From Kineosporia sp. R_H_3 (GTDB lineage Bacteria; Actinomycetota; Actinomycetes; Actinomycetales; Kineosporiaceae), in assembly GCF_002198675.1 (NCBI RefSeq), contig NZ_MWLL01000013.1:1-64000 (forward strand): a stretch of 64,000 nucleotides of DNA, in the 5' to 3' direction. Under the pieces are notes generated by a model, which was not told the origin of the DNA, did no database searches, and was given only the letters and a program-made list of their open reading frames with translations. Both the position numbers and the translations under genes were made by a program. This document shows, piece by piece, positions 61,771-64,000 of the stretch. Numbering within the stretch: position 1 is the first letter of the stretch; each line of letters begins with the position of its first letter.

Positions 61771-62340
61771 ATGGAGAAGCTGGGGGACGAGGCTGTCCGT
61801 CGGTCGGCTGCAGCGGCCCGGCCGCGGCGGTCCTGGGCGCAGCCGCCAGCCTGGACGGCCGGCGAACCGGCTGGCGAGGTGGCGAGGCTCGGGCCGGTCG
61901 ACCTCGAGGAGGTCGCAGAGCAGTGCCGGAGACTGCGACAGGACCTCGGGCTGCCAGCCCGGCTGTGGACGGCCGACCACCTCGGCCAGGTCCTCCTGGC
62001 CGCGGTCCGCGACCACGACCGGCCCGCCGACGCAGCGGTCCCCGCGCTGCTCGCGATCGCCGCCGACCCAGCTACCCGCAGCCCAGCCCGACTGTCCTGC
62101 CCCGGCCCCTGGTGGGACACCCCCGTCAACACCCAAGCCGCCAACGCTGACCAGCCGGGCGGTGACGAAGGTGAGACGAGTGAGCTGGAGAGCCTTGAAC
62201 AGCGGCTCGCGGAGACCGACGGCGCACGGGTGGCCCTGCAACGGCGGGCCCGTGACCTGCTGCTGGGTGAGGGACGTCCGGTCACCCGGCTGACCGTCGC
62301 CCGCCGCGCGGTGCAGCTGCTCGACGAGCCAAGCCGATGA
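61771..62340 (+). pseudogene. C-terminal domain copy of the helix-turn-helix family
   Basis: From ATG 61771 the frame encodes 189 residues: EEVAEQCRRLRQDLGLPARL, VPALLAIAADPATRSPARLS, CPGPWWDTP and a basic tail RDLLLGEGRPVTRLTVARRA. These align throughout with the C-terminal part of the gene ending at 16527. The winged-helix N-terminus is missing, and the frame begins exactly where the truncated MarR gene ends. Sequence is well conserved with no internal stop, so the domain could still be expressed. Confidence 0.65.
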
Positions 62341-62446
62341 ACCGGTCGGCCCGACCAGTCGGTCGATCCGTGAAGGCCGTCAGCGGCAGATGACGCAACT
62401 GTCTGTACTCCTTGCGCACCTGCACGGACTAGTTCCTCGAGAGGCT

Positions 62447-63016
62447 TCACGGGCCGACCCAGTCGCCGACCGCCGCCACGCACTGCTCGATCAGTTCGGC
62501 GTCGACGGGCGCTCGTTCGATGGTGGCGCGGTAGTAGATGGGTCCGATGGCCATCGCTGCGGCGGTGCCGGGGGCGGTCCGCGGCGAGAGCTCACTGCAT
62601 CGCTCGGCCTCGTCGAGGGCCGCGGCGAGGCGGCCGGTGATGACCTGGGCGAAGCCGGCTCGTCGGGCGTCCATGGCAGGGTCCCAGAGGGCGGTGTTGG
62701 CGAGCGTGGTGGTGACGGCGAGCACGTCGTCGTGCTCGAGCTGGCGGGCGATCGCCGTCAGCTCGCGGGTCAGCCAGTCGCGGTAGGGGGATGTCGGCTC
62801 GGCGAAGAACGGCATCGGCACGGTGGCCATCGCCTCGGCGAGGAGCTGGTCGGTGCGTGGCCAGTGCCGGTACACCGTCGCCCGGCCGATGCCGGCGTGC
62901 TCGGCGATCCGGTTGTGGGTTACCGCGGCCGGCCCCAGAGCGAGCAGCAGCTCGCGCGCCGCGTCGAGGATCGCCGCGCGGCTGCGCAGGAAGCGCGGGT
63001 CCGTCTCGCTACTCAT
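62447..63016 (-). CDS. TetR-family transcriptional regulator
   Basis: ATG 63016 gives 189 residues; TAGAAT (63029-63024) is an appropriate leaderless -10, and ATG 63025 is an alternative. The N-terminal DNA-binding domain is RSRAAILDAARELLLALGPA, HNRIAEHAGIGRATVYRHWP (helix-turn-helix around residues 28-50). The C-terminal ligand domain has RRAGFAQVITGRLAAALDEA and AAAMAIGPIYYRATIERAPV. It diverges from an NAD(P)-binding oxidoreductase across a perfect inverted repeat, its likely operator. Confidence 0.9.
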   Translation of the reverse strand: MSSETDPRFLRSRAAILDAARELLLALGPAAVTHNRIAEHAGIGRATVYRHWPRTDQLLAEAMATVPMPFFAEPTSPYRDWLTRELTAIARQLEHDDVLAVTTTLANTALWDPAMDARRAGFAQVITGRLAAALDEAERCSELSPRTAPGTAAAMAIGPIYYRATIERAPVDAELIEQCVAAVGDWVGP

Positions 63017-63025
63017 GCAACTCAT

Positions 63026-63082
63026 TCTATGAGATGCCTTGACTCATAGATGACCAGAGTCCATTCTCTGTCTGTGAGACAG
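63026..63082 (+). promoter_or_regulatory. TetR operator and leaderless promoter
   Basis: Perfect arms TCTATGAG (63026-63033) and CTCATAGA (63043-63050) with a 9-bp centre form a TetR-type operator. The right arm overlaps the -35 TTGACT (63039-63044), which is 17 bp from -10 CATTCT (63062-63067). This -10 ends six bases before GTG 63074. A second inverted repeat CTGTCT-GTG-AGACAG (63068-63082) covers the start point. Confidence 0.75.
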
Positions 63083-63712
63083 AATGTATCGGACAGGACC
63101 GTGGCCGTCCTTGAGGCCACCGGCGCGACGGGTCGGCACGTGGTGGCCGGGGCGCTGCGGTCGGGCCACCGGGTCGTTGCAGTCGTCCGCCGCGCGGGCT
63201 CGTTCGCAGCCACGGCCGGGTTGCGGGAGGTGGTGTGGGCCGACATCGCCGACGAGCCGACACTGACGGTTGCTCTGAACGGTGCGGGCGTGGTGATCAG
63301 CACCCTGGGTGGCGCAGGGAAGGGACCGACCACGGTGTGCACCGACGCGGTCCGCACCGCGATCCGGGCGATGGCCACCGCGCGGGTGACACGGCTGATC
63401 GCCGTCAGTGCCCACGGGGTGCTGGAGACCCATGATCGGTCGCTCTACTCGATGGCGGCCCGGTCCGGGGTGGGCGAGAGGATGAAGGACAAGGAGACGA
63501 TGGAGCCCCTCATCGTCGGCTCGTCGCTGGACTGGACGATCGTGCGCCCGCCACGACTGAGGAACACCCCGGCCACCGGCACGTACCGGGTCGGCGAGGA
63601 CCTCCCGATCAAGTTGTGGCACTTCATCGGCCGCGAGGACCTCGCCACCTTCCTGGTCCGTGAAGCCGATGAAGACCGGTACACCCACCGCTACCCGCGG
63701 ATCCGTCGATGA
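63074..63712 (+). CDS. NAD(P)-binding oxidoreductase (NmrA/SDR-a type)
   Basis: The promoter position supports GTG 63074 and 212 residues, rather than ATG 63050. The Rossmann motif is LEATGATGRHVVAGAL (about residues 10-25), then HRVVAVVRRAGSFAATAG and VVISTLGGAGKGPTTVC. SLDWTIVRPPRLRNTPATGT resembles the atypical SDR 'WTIVRP' segment. Such proteins bind NADPH and act as reductases, quinone reductases or redox sensors. It is under control of the divergent TetR and is followed by an SDR gene overlapping by 4 bp. Confidence 0.87.
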   Translation: MRQNVSDRTVAVLEATGATGRHVVAGALRSGHRVVAVVRRAGSFAATAGLREVVWADIADEPTLTVALNGAGVVISTLGGAGKGPTTVCTDAVRTAIRAMATARVTRLIAVSAHGVLETHDRSLYSMAARSGVGERMKDKETMEPLIVGSSLDWTIVRPPRLRNTPATGTYRVGEDLPIKLWHFIGREDLATFLVREADEDRYTHRYPRIRR

Positions 63713-64000
63713 CCGGGGCCGAAGACCCGCCGATCGAGGTCGCTGTCGTCACCGGCGCGACCGGCGGCATGGGCCGCGTCATCGCCGCCACCCTCGCCGG
63801 CCGGGGGATGCACGTCGTCACCGTCGCCCGCGACCCGTCACGCGCCGATGAGCTCCGTGCCCGGATCGCCCTCGGTCCTGGCTCTCTCGAGGTGATCCGC
63901 GCAGACCTCGCCACCCGCGCCGGGGTGACCGCGGCAGCGGCCGCGATCGCCGGCAGGCATGAGGCGGTCAAGATCCTGGTGAACAACGCCGGCGCGCACT
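63709..64000 (+). CDS. short-chain dehydrogenase/reductase, N-terminal part
   Basis: ATG 63709 overlaps the previous stop (ATGA), and the frame is open to the window end. EVAVVTGATGGMGRVIAATL is the TGxxxGxG cofactor motif. GMHVVTVARDPSRADELRAR, LEVIRADLATRAGV and VKILVNNAGAH (NNAG motif) follow in normal SDR order. About 97 residues are visible, so the catalytic Ser-Tyr-Lys is outside the window. It is co-transcribed with the NAD(P)-binding gene. Confidence 0.9.
   Translation, partial: MTGAEDPPIEVAVVTGATGGMGRVIAATLAGRGMHVVTVARDPSRADELRARIALGPGSLEVIRADLATRAGVTAAAAAIAGRHEAVKILVNNAGAH

Overview
The window is very GC-rich with strong G/C third-position bias, GTG starts, NHL/SipW export, SCO4226-type and LAL regulator genes, so it comes from a high-GC Gram-positive actinobacterium. 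The density of GGDEF/EAL proteins, PilZ-chemoreceptors and roadblock/DUF4388 proteins resembles motile Kineosporiales-like or Micrococcales-like actinobacteria, but the genus cannot be fixed from sequence alone. No rRNA, tRNA or CRISPR array was seen.

Positions 1-14,681 are catabolic. Two sugar-phosphate isomerase-like TIM barrels come first, followed by a leftward operon of three flavoenzymes (two DAO-type oxidoreductases and a GMC oxidoreductase). Next are an XRE/MmyB and a GntR/FCD regulator, then a rightward operon: StcD-like N-methylproline demethylase, lipoprotein solute-binding protein, two-cysteine proline racemase-family epimerase, DapA-family lyase and FAD amino-acid oxidase. The last three match the 4-hydroxyproline route (epimerase, D-hydroxyproline oxidase, deaminase). 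The demethylase suggests that the substrate may enter as an N-methylated or betaine form.

Positions 15,120-28,503 are a patchwork of foreign and broken DNA. It holds a frameshifted helix-turn-helix gene carrying four iterated palindromes, a lower-GC defence-like pair (putative PD-(D/E)XK-type protein and Sll1717-type P-loop ATPase), a Fic protein, a UvrD-type helicase stump cut by IS110, an intact IS256, an IS3 relic, and back-to-back truncated lipoprotein and acyl-CoA dehydrogenase genes.

Positions 28,647-54,152 are dominated by cyclic-di-GMP signalling. They contain five GGDEF or GGDEF-EAL proteins (one with a degenerate active site) and two chemoreceptor-PilZ fusions. Between them lie a LAL regulator, a SipW signal peptidase with a TasA-like substrate and an NHL-repeat substrate, and a decarboxylase paired with a LuxI/FeeM-like synthase candidate.

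Positions 54,226-61,303 form two divergent operons with roadblock/LC7-type proteins and DUF4388 on both sides. One side adds a protoglobin and a V4R protein; the other adds a BON-OmpA envelope protein and a membrane coiled-coil protein. No Ras-like GTPase is present. This is the best candidate for an undescribed system. The window ends with a truncated MarR gene fused to a second helix-turn-helix-family fragment, a TetR regulator with a clear operator, an NAD(P)-binding oxidoreductase and the start of a short-chain dehydrogenase.
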